DNA of 64,000 bases from Lachnospiraceae bacterium (GCA_023663945.1 JAMPGL010000016.1:1-64000); one strand, 5' to 3'. Positions 52,762 through 61,989 are shown, counted from the stretch's first letter. The notes: generated by a model from the sequence alone, not told the origin. Numbers and translations are program-made.

Positions 52762-52986
52762 TTTAGGGAAAAAGTAAAATTTTTTATTTAAAATGAATAA
52801 GATTCCAAAACTGGTCAATAATACTAATAATCATTGGAACCCCCTCCTTTGATGACGTGGAAATTTGGATACGGCGTGTTAGGCAGGCCGCTTCAAAAAG
52901 CCACAAGTACCTGAAGATAAATGAATACTTATCCTCCCCTAAGGAAGCCCCTAGGAATGCGGAAACCGCATTTTTAGGGGCTTTTG
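52762..52986 (+). ncRNA. candidate structured non-coding RNA
   Basis: About 220 bases with no open frame. Long-range pairs close it: TTAGGG at 52763-52768 with CCCTAA at 52937-52942, and ATAAGATTC at 52797-52805 with GAAT-A-CTTAT at 52923-52932 (nine pairs, one bulge). Inside, TTCCAA/TTGGAA and further GGC/GCC pairs are possible. It ends in a terminator. No protein gene on this strand lies nearby. I do not recognise the class; it is not tmRNA, RNase P or SRP by the motifs I know. Confidence 0.5.
52945..52986 (+). terminator. terminator of the structured RNA
   Basis: AAGCCCCTA at 52945-52953 pairs with TAGGGGCTT at 52975-52983, with an inner AATGCGG/CCGCATT stem, followed by TTTGCT. No protein gene on the plus strand ends here. 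Confidence 0.7.
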
Positions 52987-53046
52987 CTATGTTTGACCAA
53001 TAAGCCTGTCCGCGGAGCAGGCGTTTGGTGCTATTCTTTAGGGATT

Positions 53047-53359
53047 TTATTTAGTAACTTTCTGACCACTACCACTAAAATCGAAATCGTATATCTTAAA
53101 GATTTCATTCTGGATAGCCAGATTGTCTTCGTAATCGTTTTTGCACTTATAATAGGTGTTTAAAGTTCTCCAAATCCACCTGATCCGTCATTGCTCTTTT
53201 GGCTTCCTTGCGAAATTTCTTCTTTACTTCATCCTCTGAAGCCCCTGTGATCTGGTGGCGTTTTCCGCTCTCTGAATACTTAGTAGGAATCGTGGTATAA
53301 TACTGTATCTGTTGTCCCTTCTGCCGGGAATTGATTTTCGGAATTGTAATCTCACTCAT
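53047..53359 (-). pseudogene. truncated integrase remnant
   Basis: A 70-residue frame at 53147-53359, MSEITIPKINSRQKGQQIQYYTTIPTKYSESGKRHQITG, matches the N-terminal arm-binding part of tyrosine-recombinase integrases and stops at FKHLL. Another frame continues from about 53157 with TYYKCKNDYEDNLAIQNEIFKIYDFDFSGSGQKVTK and stops at 53047. The catalytic domain is absent, so the gene is deleted and frameshifted. Confidence 0.55.
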
Positions 53360-53365
53360 GGCAAT

Positions 53366-53476
53366 CTACTCTTGCGTCTTATCAAGAAGGACATCTGCCA
53401 CGTCCTCTAAATCTATATCAATTGTACCACATTTTATCAGATTCAGCAATTCTCTGTTTGATATTTCGATTTTAAG
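53366..53476 (-). pseudogene. small mobile-element ORF remnant
   Basis: A frame reading KIEISNRELLNLIKCGTIDIDLEDVADVLLDKTQE and stopping at 53366-53368, with GGGAGG upstream but no usual start codon. It lies just before the integrase remnant, where excisionase-type or regulatory genes are common. Confidence 0.4.
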
Positions 53477-53602
53477 CTAACCTCCCAAGCTTCTCCTTTC
53501 TCGATTTTTCCTAAGTATCAGTTTCCAGCTATTATAAGAAATCTCCCATCCTTCCCATGTATCAAAAGACTTTGGAAAAATGACTTTTGACACCCACATC
53601 AT
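53477..53602 (-). pseudogene. 41-residue ORF remnant upstream of integrase
   Basis: MMWVSKVIFPKSFDTWEGWEISYNSWKLILRKNRERRSLGG, with coding-like composition but no clear ribosome site. Probably the 3' end of another mobile-element gene. Not recognised. Confidence 0.35.
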
Positions 53603-53685
53603 GAAAATATCAACAATAAAAATCAAATAAAGATGACATTATATGGAAGCGGCAACAATTACAACCCAAAATGCATAACTACATA

Positions 53686-53720
53686 AAATACCCCCTGTTA
53701 AAAAATGCAGAGGGTATTTT
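53686..53720. terminator. terminator after the aldo/keto reductase gene
   Basis: AAATACCCCCTG at 53686-53697 pairs with CAGAGGGTATTTT at 53708-53720. It is bidirectional in form, with T-runs on both sides. Confidence 0.75.
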
Positions 53721-53771
53721 TAGATGCACCTGACAGCACAAGATGCAATTGTATATTTTTATATCTGATTA

Positions 53772-54773
53772 TTAGGGATATGGATAACCGCAAATATCAT
53801 TAATTTTTTGCAACTCTTCCGCCGAAAAAGCAGTATTCTGTATCGCTTTAATATTATCCAAAATCTGTTCCGGTTTGGAAGCGCCAATCAGAACGCTTGT
53901 CACAATATTATCTTTTAATACCCATGCAAGCGCCATCTCCGCCAGCGTCTGTCCCCTCTCACCTGCAAGTGTATTCAACGCACATATTTTCGCAAGCTTT
54001 TCTTTTGTGACAGAGTTCATATTCAAAAATCTGCCGTCTGTTTTCACGCGAGAATCCTCAGGAATTCCATGCAGATAACGGTCAGTCAATAAACCTTGCG
54101 CAAGAGGGCTGAAAGCAATAATCCCTTTTCCTAATGCTGCGGCAGTTTCTTTCAAACCGTTTTTCTCAATCGTGCGGTCGAAGATAGAATACCGGTTCTG
54201 GTTAATAATAAAAGGGCAATGCAGCGAATCCAAAATGGCACATGCCTTTTCCAGCGTTGGCCCATCATAGTTGGAGAGTCCGGCATAGAGTGCTTTACCA
54301 CTCTTTACCGCCTGATTAAGGGCTCCCATTGTCTCCTCTAAAGGCGTATCCGGATCCATGCGGTGGTGGTAGAAAATATCCACATAGTCAAGCTGCAAAC
54401 GTTTCAAACTTTGGTCAAGACTGGCAAGCAGATATTTGCGGCTGCCCCAGTTGCCGTAAGGACCGGGCCACATATAATATCCCGCTTTTGTGCTTATAAT
54501 AAGTTCATCGCGGTAAGCCGAAAAATTTTCTTTTAAAATACGCCCCGTATTAGTTTCCGCACTGCCGTCTTCCGGACCGTAGTTATTAGCGAGGTCAAAA
54601 TGAGTGATGCCGTTATCGAAAGCTGTAAAACACAATTTTCGCATGGTGTCATAATTGCTGGTACTGCCGAAATTATGCCAAAATCCCAGCGAAACCGCCG
54701 GAAGCCGCAGACCGCTGTTTCCGCAATGAGGATATTTCATAGTGTCATATCTTGTTTCTGATGCTTTATACAT
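53772..54773 (-). CDS. aldo/keto reductase (YghZ-like)
   Basis: 333 residues of the aldo/keto reductase barrel. Visible are FDLANNYG (catalytic Asp and Tyr), ISTKAG, the HHRMDPDTPLEETM block with the active-site His, and the C-terminal NADPH site VLIGASKPEQI. The N-terminus MKYPHCGNSGLRLPAVSLGFWHNFG and the GNWGSRKYLLASLDQSLKRL block match the L-glyceraldehyde 3-phosphate reductase group. Monocistronic. Confidence 0.9.
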   Translation of the reverse strand: MYKASETRYDTMKYPHCGNSGLRLPAVSLGFWHNFGSTSNYDTMRKLCFTAFDNGITHFDLANNYGPEDGSAETNTGRILKENFSAYRDELIISTKAGYYMWPGPYGNWGSRKYLLASLDQSLKRLQLDYVDIFYHHRMDPDTPLEETMGALNQAVKSGKALYAGLSNYDGPTLEKACAILDSLHCPFIINQNRYSIFDRTIEKNGLKETAAALGKGIIAFSPLAQGLLTDRYLHGIPEDSRVKTDGRFLNMNSVTKEKLAKICALNTLAGERGQTLAEMALAWVLKDNIVTSVLIGASKPEQILDNIKAIQNTAFSAEELQKINDICGYPYP

Positions 54774-54913
54774 TTCAAACTCCTTTATACTATGAAAATT
54801 TTTCTGATGAAATATAGTAACGAATACGATACAAAAATCAAGAAAGTCCGTCTTTCGTTAAAGCGCTATGAATACTCTGACGCTTTTGATTATTTATTAA
54901 TTTATTGCTTTTT

Positions 54914-54986
54914 CTTTTAAGCTCAACAGCTTAAAACTCACATAGCTAACCGGGTACATACCGGTCAAAAACGGACATACCCGGTT
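54914..54986 (-). terminator. tandem hairpins after mglC
   Basis: AACCGGGTA at 54948-54956 pairs with TACCCGGTT at 54978-54986 with further inner pairs. A second palindrome TTTTAAGC/GCTTAAAA lies at 54914-54935. They follow the mglC stop and probably end the operon. The rest of 54774-55015 has no gene. Confidence 0.65.
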
Positions 54987-55015
54987 AAACATTCTATTTA
55001 ATTATTGAGCGACAA

Positions 55016-56674
55016 TTACTTCTTCTGAACATATTTCAAGCAGTCGATAGTAACAGCCGCCAAAATAATGATACCGGAGAACACAAACTGCAGGTTGGTA
55101 TCCACACCAAGAATTGTCAGGGAATAAGTCAAAGCGGTGAAAATCAGAACACCAACAACAATACCTTGAATCTTACCAATACCACCGCTAAACGAAATAC
55201 CGCCGACTACGCAGGCCGCAATCGCGTCAGTTTCCCAGCCCTGACCGTAAGAGGCAGAACCGGAACCCACCATGCGAATACACTCTAACCACGCACCAAA
55301 AGCATACAGAATACCGGCAATGGCAAAGGTGATAATCGTCACCTTGAATACAGAGATACCGGACACAGCCGCCGCCTCAGAATTTCCGCCGACAGCATAC
55401 ATATTCTTGCCGAGAGTAGTCTTATTCCAAATAAAGTACATAACACATACAACCGCAACTGCCCACAGGATAATTGTCGGGAACTTACCGCCAATCTTTG
55501 GCATAATGAACGCCGGAATTTCGGTCTCAATAGCGCCAAACGATACACCCTTCGTCGCATAAGTCATCAACCCAAACATAATCAACATGTTAGCCATTGT
55601 TGAAATAAACGGGTGAATCTTAAACTTTGCGGTGAAAAATCCTGCAAAGCTGGTGAAAAGCGTCGTCACACAGCAGCAGATAATCAGAGCCAACACAACA
55701 CGGATCCCCACTGGAACCGCACTAAAATCAAACGTATGTCCAAACAAAGCGCCGGTATTAGCACCCTTGTGCATAATCATGGTTGACAAAACCATCGTAG
55801 TTCCGACCATACGCCCAACAGACAAATCCGTACCGCCCAACAGAATCAAACCGCCTACACCGAGAGCTAAAAACATACGCGGAGACGCCGCCTGAAGAAT
55901 ATTCAAAATATTTGTCAACGTCAGAAGCTTCGTATGTTTCACCACAGGAGCCAGAATACACAGCATAATAAAAACGCAGATGATGACAATGTACAGACCA
56001 TTGTTCAAGAGGAACTGTCTGATATTAAAATTATACTTGTAGGCCTCCCAATTCTGTTTCTGCTTTTCTCCGTAAGTAAATTTAGACAGACGCAGCAAAT
56101 CAATCAGATGATACCTGTGCGTATAAGCGTCATGCTGACGATCCTTAATTTCCTGCAATGCAGCGGTATGTTTTAACTTTGCGTCAAACTGTCTGTTTTT
56201 ATAAACGTATTTCTCATCCTTAATTTCACTCTGGTCGGTCAACCCAGCTAATTCAGATTTATACTGGCTCTTTAATTCAGCCAGTTCAGCTTCATAACGC
56301 TTATCCTCCACTGCCTTCTCTTCCACGCAGGAAGCAACAACCTTGCTGTAATAATCCTTGTCATAATTGGCATCGAGATATTTAACTGCTTCATCTATCA
56401 AAGACTTAATCTCTGCCTTATTCTTTTCTTCGACAGCTTTCGCCTGAACAAGTGCTTTCTTATCCTTTTCAATGAGAGCTGCCTTTTCGCTCTTCGTATA
56501 GTTGGCATTCTCCTTGACAATTGCGATATGGTTCGTCAGAGAAGTTACCTTATCTGTTCCGTCAACACGAAGCGCATTGATTTTTTCCTGAATTTTGCCC
56601 ACATATTCGTCAATGGGCGCCAGGAGTTTCTGCTCGTCCTCAAGAGAGAGGATTTTCCCATTTTCATTGGCCAT
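55016..56674 (-). CDS. mglC: sugar ABC transporter permease MglC with long cytoplasmic N-terminus
   Basis: About 552 residues from MANENGKILSLEDEQ. Residues about 1-215 are charged and helical, without a membrane segment (AEIKSLIDEAVKYLD, YEAELAELKSQYKSELAGL). The BPD_transp_2 permease follows from about 225 with eight to ten spans, including GTDLSVGRMVGTTMVLS and VVGGISFSGGIGKI. Usual MglC proteins have about 330 residues and lack the extension. It imports galactose or a related sugar together with MglA and MglB. Confidence 0.88.
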   Translation of the reverse strand: MANENGKILSLEDEQKLLAPIDEYVGKIQEKINALRVDGTDKVTSLTNHIAIVKENANYTKSEKAALIEKDKKALVQAKAVEEKNKAEIKSLIDEAVKYLDANYDKDYYSKVVASCVEEKAVEDKRYEAELAELKSQYKSELAGLTDQSEIKDEKYVYKNRQFDAKLKHTAALQEIKDRQHDAYTHRYHLIDLLRLSKFTYGEKQKQNWEAYKYNFNIRQFLLNNGLYIVIICVFIMLCILAPVVKHTKLLTLTNILNILQAASPRMFLALGVGGLILLGGTDLSVGRMVGTTMVLSTMIMHKGANTGALFGHTFDFSAVPVGIRVVLALIICCCVTTLFTSFAGFFTAKFKIHPFISTMANMLIMFGLMTYATKGVSFGAIETEIPAFIMPKIGGKFPTIILWAVAVVCVMYFIWNKTTLGKNMYAVGGNSEAAAVSGISVFKVTIITFAIAGILYAFGAWLECIRMVGSGSASYGQGWETDAIAACVVGGISFSGGIGKIQGIVVGVLIFTALTYSLTILGVDTNLQFVFSGIIILAAVTIDCLKYVQKK

Positions 56675-56694
56675 AATTTTCGTTTTCCCTCCAA

Positions 56695-58203
56695 TCACAA
56701 ATATTTTGCACTAAGTCTCAGGAGCTCCTCCTGATTCGTTTCTTTGGTATTAACGATACCGGAAAGCCGCCCGTTAGACATAACGCCGATTCGGTTTGTG
56801 ATTCCCAGAATCTCAGGCATCTCAGAAGAAACGACGATAATTGTCTTGCCCATCTTGGCCATCCTGATAATCAGTTCATAAATCTCATATTTAGCACCAA
56901 CATCAATACCCCGGGTAGGCTCATCCATCATAAATACTGCTGGATCGCGTTCCAGCCACTTCCCGAAGATAACCTTCTGCTGATTACCGCCGGACAGCGC
57001 GGTAATGAGATCGGAGGGACCCATGCACTTGGTTCGCATGACATTTATCTGGTTGGCGGTTGCCTTGACCATTTTATCATTTGAGAGCGCAACACCGGTT
57101 TTATAGTGTCCCAAATTGGCAATCGTCGTATTAAACGTCAAATTACCCTCAAGGAAAAGTCCGGTGGCTTTTCGTTCCTCTGTAATCATGGCAAAGCCAT
57201 GTTTCATAGCATCTTCTGAATTTTCAAAATTCATCAGCCGCCCCTTGTAATACACACGGCCCGCCGCTCTGGTGCGGACACCAAACATTGTCTCTAAAAG
57301 CTCTGAACGACCTGCTCCTACAAGTCCGTAAAGACCGAATATTTCTCCTTCCTTCACATCAAACGTGATGTCTTTCAGGTTAGGTTCATACTTCGTAGAC
57401 AAATGCTGCACAGAAAGTACTACATCTCCCGGGATATTGTCCACCGGCGGGAAACGGTTATCAAGCGACCGGCCGACCATAGCTGCAATTAATTCATTCA
57501 TATTTGTATCTTTGGTGTCCTTTGTCGCAACTAGCTTACCATCACGAAGGATAGATACCTGATCGCAAATTTCGAATATCTCATCCATTTTATGAGAAAT
57601 ATAAACCAGAGAGATACCTTGTTCTCTCAGATTACGCATCATCTCAAACAGTTTATCTACCTCTCTGACAGTCAGGGAAGAGGTAGGCTCATCCAACACA
57701 ATCAATCTTGCATCGTACGAAATAGCCTTTGCAATCTCAACCATCTGTCTTGCAGAGACCGACATGGTCTTCATCGGAGCGGTCAGATTGACGGTCATGT
57801 TCAGCTTTCTAAACAAATCGGCTGCTTCCCTCTTCATACGAGCCTCATCTACGACCCCCATAGAATTCTTGGGATAACGGCCTAGGAACAGATTATCCAA
57901 AACATTTCTCTCCAGACACTGGTTCAACTCCTGATGAACCATAGCAACACCATTTTCCAGAGCATCCTTAGGTCCTGAAAAATTGACTTCCTTGCCATTC
58001 AGAAAAATTGTTCCCTCGTCTTTCTGATAAGTTCCGAAGAGACATTTCATCATTGTCGACTTACCAGCGCCGTTCTCTCCCATCAGCCCCATAATACTGC
58101 CCTCTTTCACATCCAAATTGATGTGGTCAAGAACGCGATTACGGCCGAAAGACTTACACATACCACAGATCGATAAGACGTTCTTTGTTTCCTTATCAGA
58201 CAT
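56695..58203 (-). CDS. mglA: galactose/methyl galactoside ABC transporter ATP-binding protein
   Basis: 502 residues with two ABC modules. The first has Walker A LMGENGAGKSTMMK near residue 40, signature SVSARQMVEIAKA near 150 and Walker B LIVLDEPTSSL. The second has LYGLVGAGRSELLE near 287, LSGGNQQKVIFGKWL near 400 and FMMDEPTRGIDVG. This double-module form is typical of sugar importers. Its stop overlaps the mglC region. An IS element separates it from mglB. Confidence 0.93.
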   Translation of the reverse strand: MSDKETKNVLSICGMCKSFGRNRVLDHINLDVKEGSIMGLMGENGAGKSTMMKCLFGTYQKDEGTIFLNGKEVNFSGPKDALENGVAMVHQELNQCLERNVLDNLFLGRYPKNSMGVVDEARMKREAADLFRKLNMTVNLTAPMKTMSVSARQMVEIAKAISYDARLIVLDEPTSSLTVREVDKLFEMMRNLREQGISLVYISHKMDEIFEICDQVSILRDGKLVATKDTKDTNMNELIAAMVGRSLDNRFPPVDNIPGDVVLSVQHLSTKYEPNLKDITFDVKEGEIFGLYGLVGAGRSELLETMFGVRTRAAGRVYYKGRLMNFENSEDAMKHGFAMITEERKATGLFLEGNLTFNTTIANLGHYKTGVALSNDKMVKATANQINVMRTKCMGPSDLITALSGGNQQKVIFGKWLERDPAVFMMDEPTRGIDVGAKYEIYELIIRMAKMGKTIIVVSSEMPEILGITNRIGVMSNGRLSGIVNTKETNQEELLRLSAKYL

Positions 58204-58232
58204 TGCTATACTCCTGCCTTTTTATTTTTTTT

Positions 58233-59239
58233 GGTGTTAGTCAAAAAATGAGTTGGTAAATATAGCATCATCTATACCACCAGTAAGCTGTGTGGAACGA
58301 TGTCCTTTACCGTGTGAATATTTATAGTGCATCCCGGCCTAAACAGCTTCTTTATGAGAAGTGCGATTTTTGCCTCTATGGAGCGGTATGCTATCTGGAA
58401 CAATGCATTATACCTGTTAAGGTATTTTGTTGCCACCCCACGGTAGAAGATATAACAGCCCTTTATGAAAGAATGCAGGTTGTTTACGGTGTTCAGATTA
58501 TAAAAACCTGACTTCTGCCCGTTTACGTCTTCAACCTTACAGCCCGCCAGTGTTCCAAGAACCGAATAACTACGCAAGCCATCGGTCAAGGCAAGCGTTC
58601 CGGACTGGATATATCCCTCAAATATGGCCTGGAACTCTTCACGGGAAGGTTTTCCCGGTTTCCCGTGCGGATGACCACATCGCCCTTCCGCTGGGCACCG
58701 ATACAGACGCAGACGTACTCATTGGATATACCGCGTTTCTGGGCTTTTGCTCCATGTTGAAAGCGGTCTGATGTGTGAGCCCGAGCGTTTTTCCAGCATA
58801 ACTGAGGGAACCCTCCTCCAGAGTCTGTCTAAAAAATCCTGCCACACATCCATTCCAAAGTGTGACATGGACAGTACGGTTCCTGTGGCCGGCACATAGG
58901 TTTTCCCACAGAACTTGCAGAAATAATGCTGCTTTCCGCGTTTAAACCCATAAAGGATTATGTTATGGGATCCACAGTGCGGACACGGGATGCGCTCCGG
59001 TGTAATCTGCTCCGTACCGTTGCCATGCGGAATCACATTAGAAGCAAGGAGCAGTCCGGCTATTTCGTCCTATGATAACGTTTTCAGATATTCAACAAGG
59101 GTCTGACGGTCCAACATATTAATCACCATAATCCTGACAGCACAGGATGCCTTTCTTCAATGTTGAGACCATTATATCGATTCAACTGTCCAAGTAAACA
59201 GACTTATAAGGGCGACCAACCCATTTTTTGACTAACACC
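58233..59239 (-). mobile_element. degenerate IS1595-family element between mglB and mglA
   Basis: Terminal inverted repeats of 25 bases: GGTGTTAGTCAAAAAATG at the left end (58233-58257) and its complement at the right (59215-59239), one mismatch. Between them lies a broken transposase gene. Length about 1,007 bases. The flanks are T-rich on both sides, so a target duplication cannot be decided (eight T on the left, TTTCTTTT on the right). Confidence 0.85.
58272..59129 (-). pseudogene. IS1595-family (ISXO2-like) transposase, inactive
   Basis: Reading from 59129: MVINMLDRQTLVEYLKTLS, then a TAG, then DEIAGLLLASNVIPHGNGTEQITPERIPCPHCGSHNI, zinc ribbon CPHCG ... CKFCGKTYVPATGTVLSMSHFGMDVWQDFL. 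The frame then shifts at least three times (QTLEEGSLSYAGKTLGLTHQTAFNM; ISNEYVCVCIGAQRKGDVV; EEFQAIFEGYIQSGTLALTDGLRSYSVLGTLAGCKVEDV). The end NLNTVNNLHSFIKGCYIFYRGVATKYLNRY is the usual C-terminus. A nonsense codon plus frameshifts make it inactive. Confidence 0.85.
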
Positions 59240-59301
59240 TTTCTTTTTTACCAGATACTTTATAAAGCAACAGCCACTCGCTTCGCGGGTGTCTTTATGC
59301 T

Positions 59302-59339
59302 AACGAGTCATTAGGAAGAGGTCTTCCTAATGACCCGTT
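59302..59339 (-). other. stable hairpin between mglB and the IS
   Basis: AACGAGTCATTAGGAAGA at 59302-59319 pairs with TCTTCCTAATGACCCGTT at 59322-59339, one mismatch, 18 positions. No T-run follows. Such hairpins after binding-protein genes protect the mRNA 3' end and give more binding protein than transporter. Confidence 0.65.
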
Positions 59340-59367
59340 CTTTAGCTGCAGAATCTCTAAGCTGATA

Positions 59368-60732
59368 TTACTGGAGCTTAGATGTGTATGCAGCACCATT
59401 ATCAGTCTTAACCATGTTGATAGCAAAGCCGTCATACTCACTGGGGTTAGCCAGTCTGTCAGTGATATTAGCTTCTGTCTGACCATCACCCTTAATATAT
59501 TCAACATCCAGATTCAGAATACCGTCATAATTCTCCAACTGAGGAAGATATGTAGCATTCAGGAAGTTATCGGTGGAGTTGAAGATATCCAGCCATACAT
59601 GTTTTGTAGGAGCATCGGCCTCATCCAACTGATTATTGAAAGCAGCGTTAGGAGCTGTAGCATCCAGATAAGATTCATAATTGTCAGCCGTAACAGCACC
59701 GTTCAATGCATAGAAGCTGCGTGTAGCGTCATCATATTTGTAAAGAGACGCATCCAGAACATTGCCTGCTGCATCGGGCGTGCTGATACCTGTCATGATA
59801 TCCGCATCATCCAGAGCATTACGCAGTACACGAAGTGTCAGATAAGCCTGAATGTCAGCATTCTGGGAAATCGTACCACAGTAACCGTCAGCAATAGCTG
59901 CAACAGCATCGCTGTTTGCATCATAACCAAAAGTAGGAACATTGTTGTCTTTAGACCATGCATTAAACACAGCCATGCCCATGCCGTCATTGTTGGAAAC
60001 AACTACATCAATCTGGTCGCCGAACTGACCACTCCAGCTTGCGATAGCGTTACCAGCAGTAGGAGCATCCCATGTAGCGCCGGAATTGTTCTTCATTTCC
60101 TGAGAAGCCAACTCACGAACAACATATTCTTTTCCGCCGATTGTAATGGAACCGTCCTGGACGTGTTCAGCAGAACCATCCGGGTTAGTACCGACAGGCT
60201 GGGAATCAACATCATTGATGCCTGTAACTTCTGTCAAACTCTGATTAGGATCGGGTACTGCAGTGCCAAGAGCTAAACGAGCGCCACGTGTACGAGCAAT
60301 AGAATCGTTGTGGCCAATGTCGCCGATGCACAGAACATAACCGATGACACCATCACCGTTACGGTCGATTCCTTCGCCCTGCGCCTGCAGATATTCAACA
60401 ATCATCTGACCCTGCAGCTCAGCACCCTGAACAGCATCGAATCCAACATAATAGGTCTTGTCATTAAATGTTAAAGCGTCCATATCCAACTCACCTGTTG
60501 TGCTGTTGGAAGGCTGACGGTTAAACCAGATAACCGGTTTGTCAGCATTAGCAACATCACCGGATGCAGTAACTTCTGCCCCCCCGTCTTCTGCCGGAGC
60601 TGCTTCATCAGTCGAAGCTGCTTCATCAGTCGGAGTTGTTGCGGGTGTTTCTTCTGCTTTGTTTCCACATGCAGCCAAAGATAAAGCCATCAAGGATGCA
60701 AGCGTCAGTGCAATTAACTTCTTTGATCTCAT
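59368..60732 (-). CDS. mglB: galactose-type sugar-binding lipoprotein
   Basis: 454 residues. Signal peptide and lipobox LAAC near residue 19-22, then an Ala/Glu/Thr-rich linker at 25-55. Periplasmic-binding-protein fold blocks are PVIWFNRQPSN, YVGFDAVQGAELQGQMIVEYL, VVSNNDGMGMAVFNAW and DRNGDGVIGYVL, the last like the calcium-site region of galactose-binding proteins. Longer than E. coli MglB (about 330) with extra segments near 165-215 and 330-400. Supplies sugar to MglAC. Confidence 0.9.
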   Translation of the reverse strand: MRSKKLIALTLASLMALSLAACGNKAEETPATTPTDEAASTDEAAPAEDGGAEVTASGDVANADKPVIWFNRQPSNSTTGELDMDALTFNDKTYYVGFDAVQGAELQGQMIVEYLQAQGEGIDRNGDGVIGYVLCIGDIGHNDSIARTRGARLALGTAVPDPNQSLTEVTGINDVDSQPVGTNPDGSAEHVQDGSITIGGKEYVVRELASQEMKNNSGATWDAPTAGNAIASWSGQFGDQIDVVVSNNDGMGMAVFNAWSKDNNVPTFGYDANSDAVAAIADGYCGTISQNADIQAYLTLRVLRNALDDADIMTGISTPDAAGNVLDASLYKYDDATRSFYALNGAVTADNYESYLDATAPNAAFNNQLDEADAPTKHVWLDIFNSTDNFLNATYLPQLENYDGILNLDVEYIKGDGQTEANITDRLANPSEYDGFAINMVKTDNGAAYTSKLQ

Positions 60733-60831
60733 AGTCTGAAATCCTCCCTTTCTCTGCTCATTTTTGAGTGCTTTTTATTTGGCGCCATATATACAGATAT
60801 TTCTTTGTACATTATGGCTACCTACAAATTT

Positions 60832-60860
60832 ATTATAGAGAAATGTCTGATAATTTTCAA
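60832..60860 (-). promoter_or_regulatory. mglB promoter
   Basis: TTGAAA (60860-60855) and TATAAT (60837-60832) on the minus strand, 17 bases apart, giving a leader of about 93 bases. This suggests that mglB can be transcribed separately from the sensor genes. Confidence 0.7.
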
Positions 60861-60909
60861 TTAAGAAATTCTTTGATTCTTATTGAATTTTTTCGTAGTT
60901 TTTTACTTT

Positions 60910-61989
60910 TTATGGTTCATTCTCCATATTTCTGACTAATATTTCCTGCGGCGTCCAATAATAAGTACCGTCTATCAGCGGATATTCTTCTGGTTTTTCC
61001 TCTCCGAGGGCACAGCTTGCCGCCAGTTCCAAAATGGCATCGGCATAAATTTCTTTGTTGGCGGACACCGTCCCCAAAAATTTTCCGCTCTCCAATGCCT
61101 CAATTCCCGGCGTCGTCCCGTCAATCCCGATCACGTTGATATCCGTAATGCCCGCCCTGTCCAGCGCGTCGATTGCGCCAAGTGCCATGTCGTCGTTATT
61201 GCTGACCACAAGTTCTATCGTATCCGGGTACGCCCCAAGCCATTGTTCCATCAGCGCGGAGGCCTGGCTGCGCTCCCAGTTGGCAATACCGCCAGTAATC
61301 TTTTCAATCGGCACGCCGCCGTCTTTCAGCGTCCGGATGGACCATTCCGTGCGAATGAGGGAATCCTGATGGCTTGTCTCCCCTTCAAGCAGCACATAAT
61401 TCACCATGCCATCCCCGTTGAGGTCTATCGTCTCCGGAGACTCTTTGTAAAAATCCACTACCATCCGCCCCTGCAGAACTGCCGTCTCCTTCGCATCCAC
61501 TCCAATATAATAAAGCTTATCCCAGCGGTTCATATCTTCTTCCACCGGCTGCCTGTTAAAAAACACGACCGGAACTTCCGCGCTCATGGCCTTATCAATA
61601 ATCATGGATGCATCCATGCGGTCCACCGGATTAATGCACAGCACATCGCATCCAAGAGAAATAAACCGCTCCACCTGATTATTCTGCGTGCTCTGGCTGC
61701 TTTTCGCGTCCTGAATATCCAGCATTACTTTGATGCCGTGTTCTTTTTCATATTCCTTCGCCCTGTTTTCCAGTTCGTTACGGAGATTTGTAATAAACGT
61801 ATCGTCATTCCTGTAAAAACTGATTCCAATGCGGATGGAGTTCTTTTTTTCCTCTTTCTTTCCGCCCTCACATCCTGTCAAAAGCAGGCTTACCCCGAGC
61901 AGAAAGCCTACCACTTTTATCTTTCTGCTCCGCCCTTTCTTTTCGGCTTCTCTTTTGCACTTACTCCATCGGGAACAATATTTTTTCAT
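60910..61989 (-). CDS. second galactose-type sugar-binding lipoprotein
   Basis: 359 residues. A basic N-terminus, then a signal peptide with lipobox LLTGC near residue 36-40. The mature part has IRIGISFYRNDDTFITNLRNELENRA, CINPVDRMDASMIIDKA, FFNRQP, DLNGDGMVNYVLLEGETSHQD and VVSNNDDMALGAIDAL, all typical of galactose/glucose-binding proteins of normal size. Its start overlaps the preceding gene by 29 bases. Likely sensory, feeding the histidine kinase, or a second uptake protein. Confidence 0.88.
   Translation of the reverse strand: MKKYCSRWSKCKREAEKKGRSRKIKVVGFLLGVSLLLTGCEGGKKEEKKNSIRIGISFYRNDDTFITNLRNELENRAKEYEKEHGIKVMLDIQDAKSSQSTQNNQVERFISLGCDVLCINPVDRMDASMIIDKAMSAEVPVVFFNRQPVEEDMNRWDKLYYIGVDAKETAVLQGRMVVDFYKESPETIDLNGDGMVNYVLLEGETSHQDSLIRTEWSIRTLKDGGVPIEKITGGIANWERSQASALMEQWLGAYPDTIELVVSNNDDMALGAIDALDRAGITDINVIGIDGTTPGIEALESGKFLGTVSANKEIYADAILELAASCALGEEKPEEYPLIDGTYYWTPQEILVRNMENEP

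Noticed and set aside
52741..52781. TTGACA at 52745 as -35 of the structured RNA
   Set aside because: The next -10-like sequence (TAAAAT at 52775) is 24 bases away; GTGACA with TATATT has acceptable spacing.
58225..59247. Target-site duplication of the IS
   Set aside because: Flanks are T-rich but not identical over eight bases, so no duplication can be claimed.
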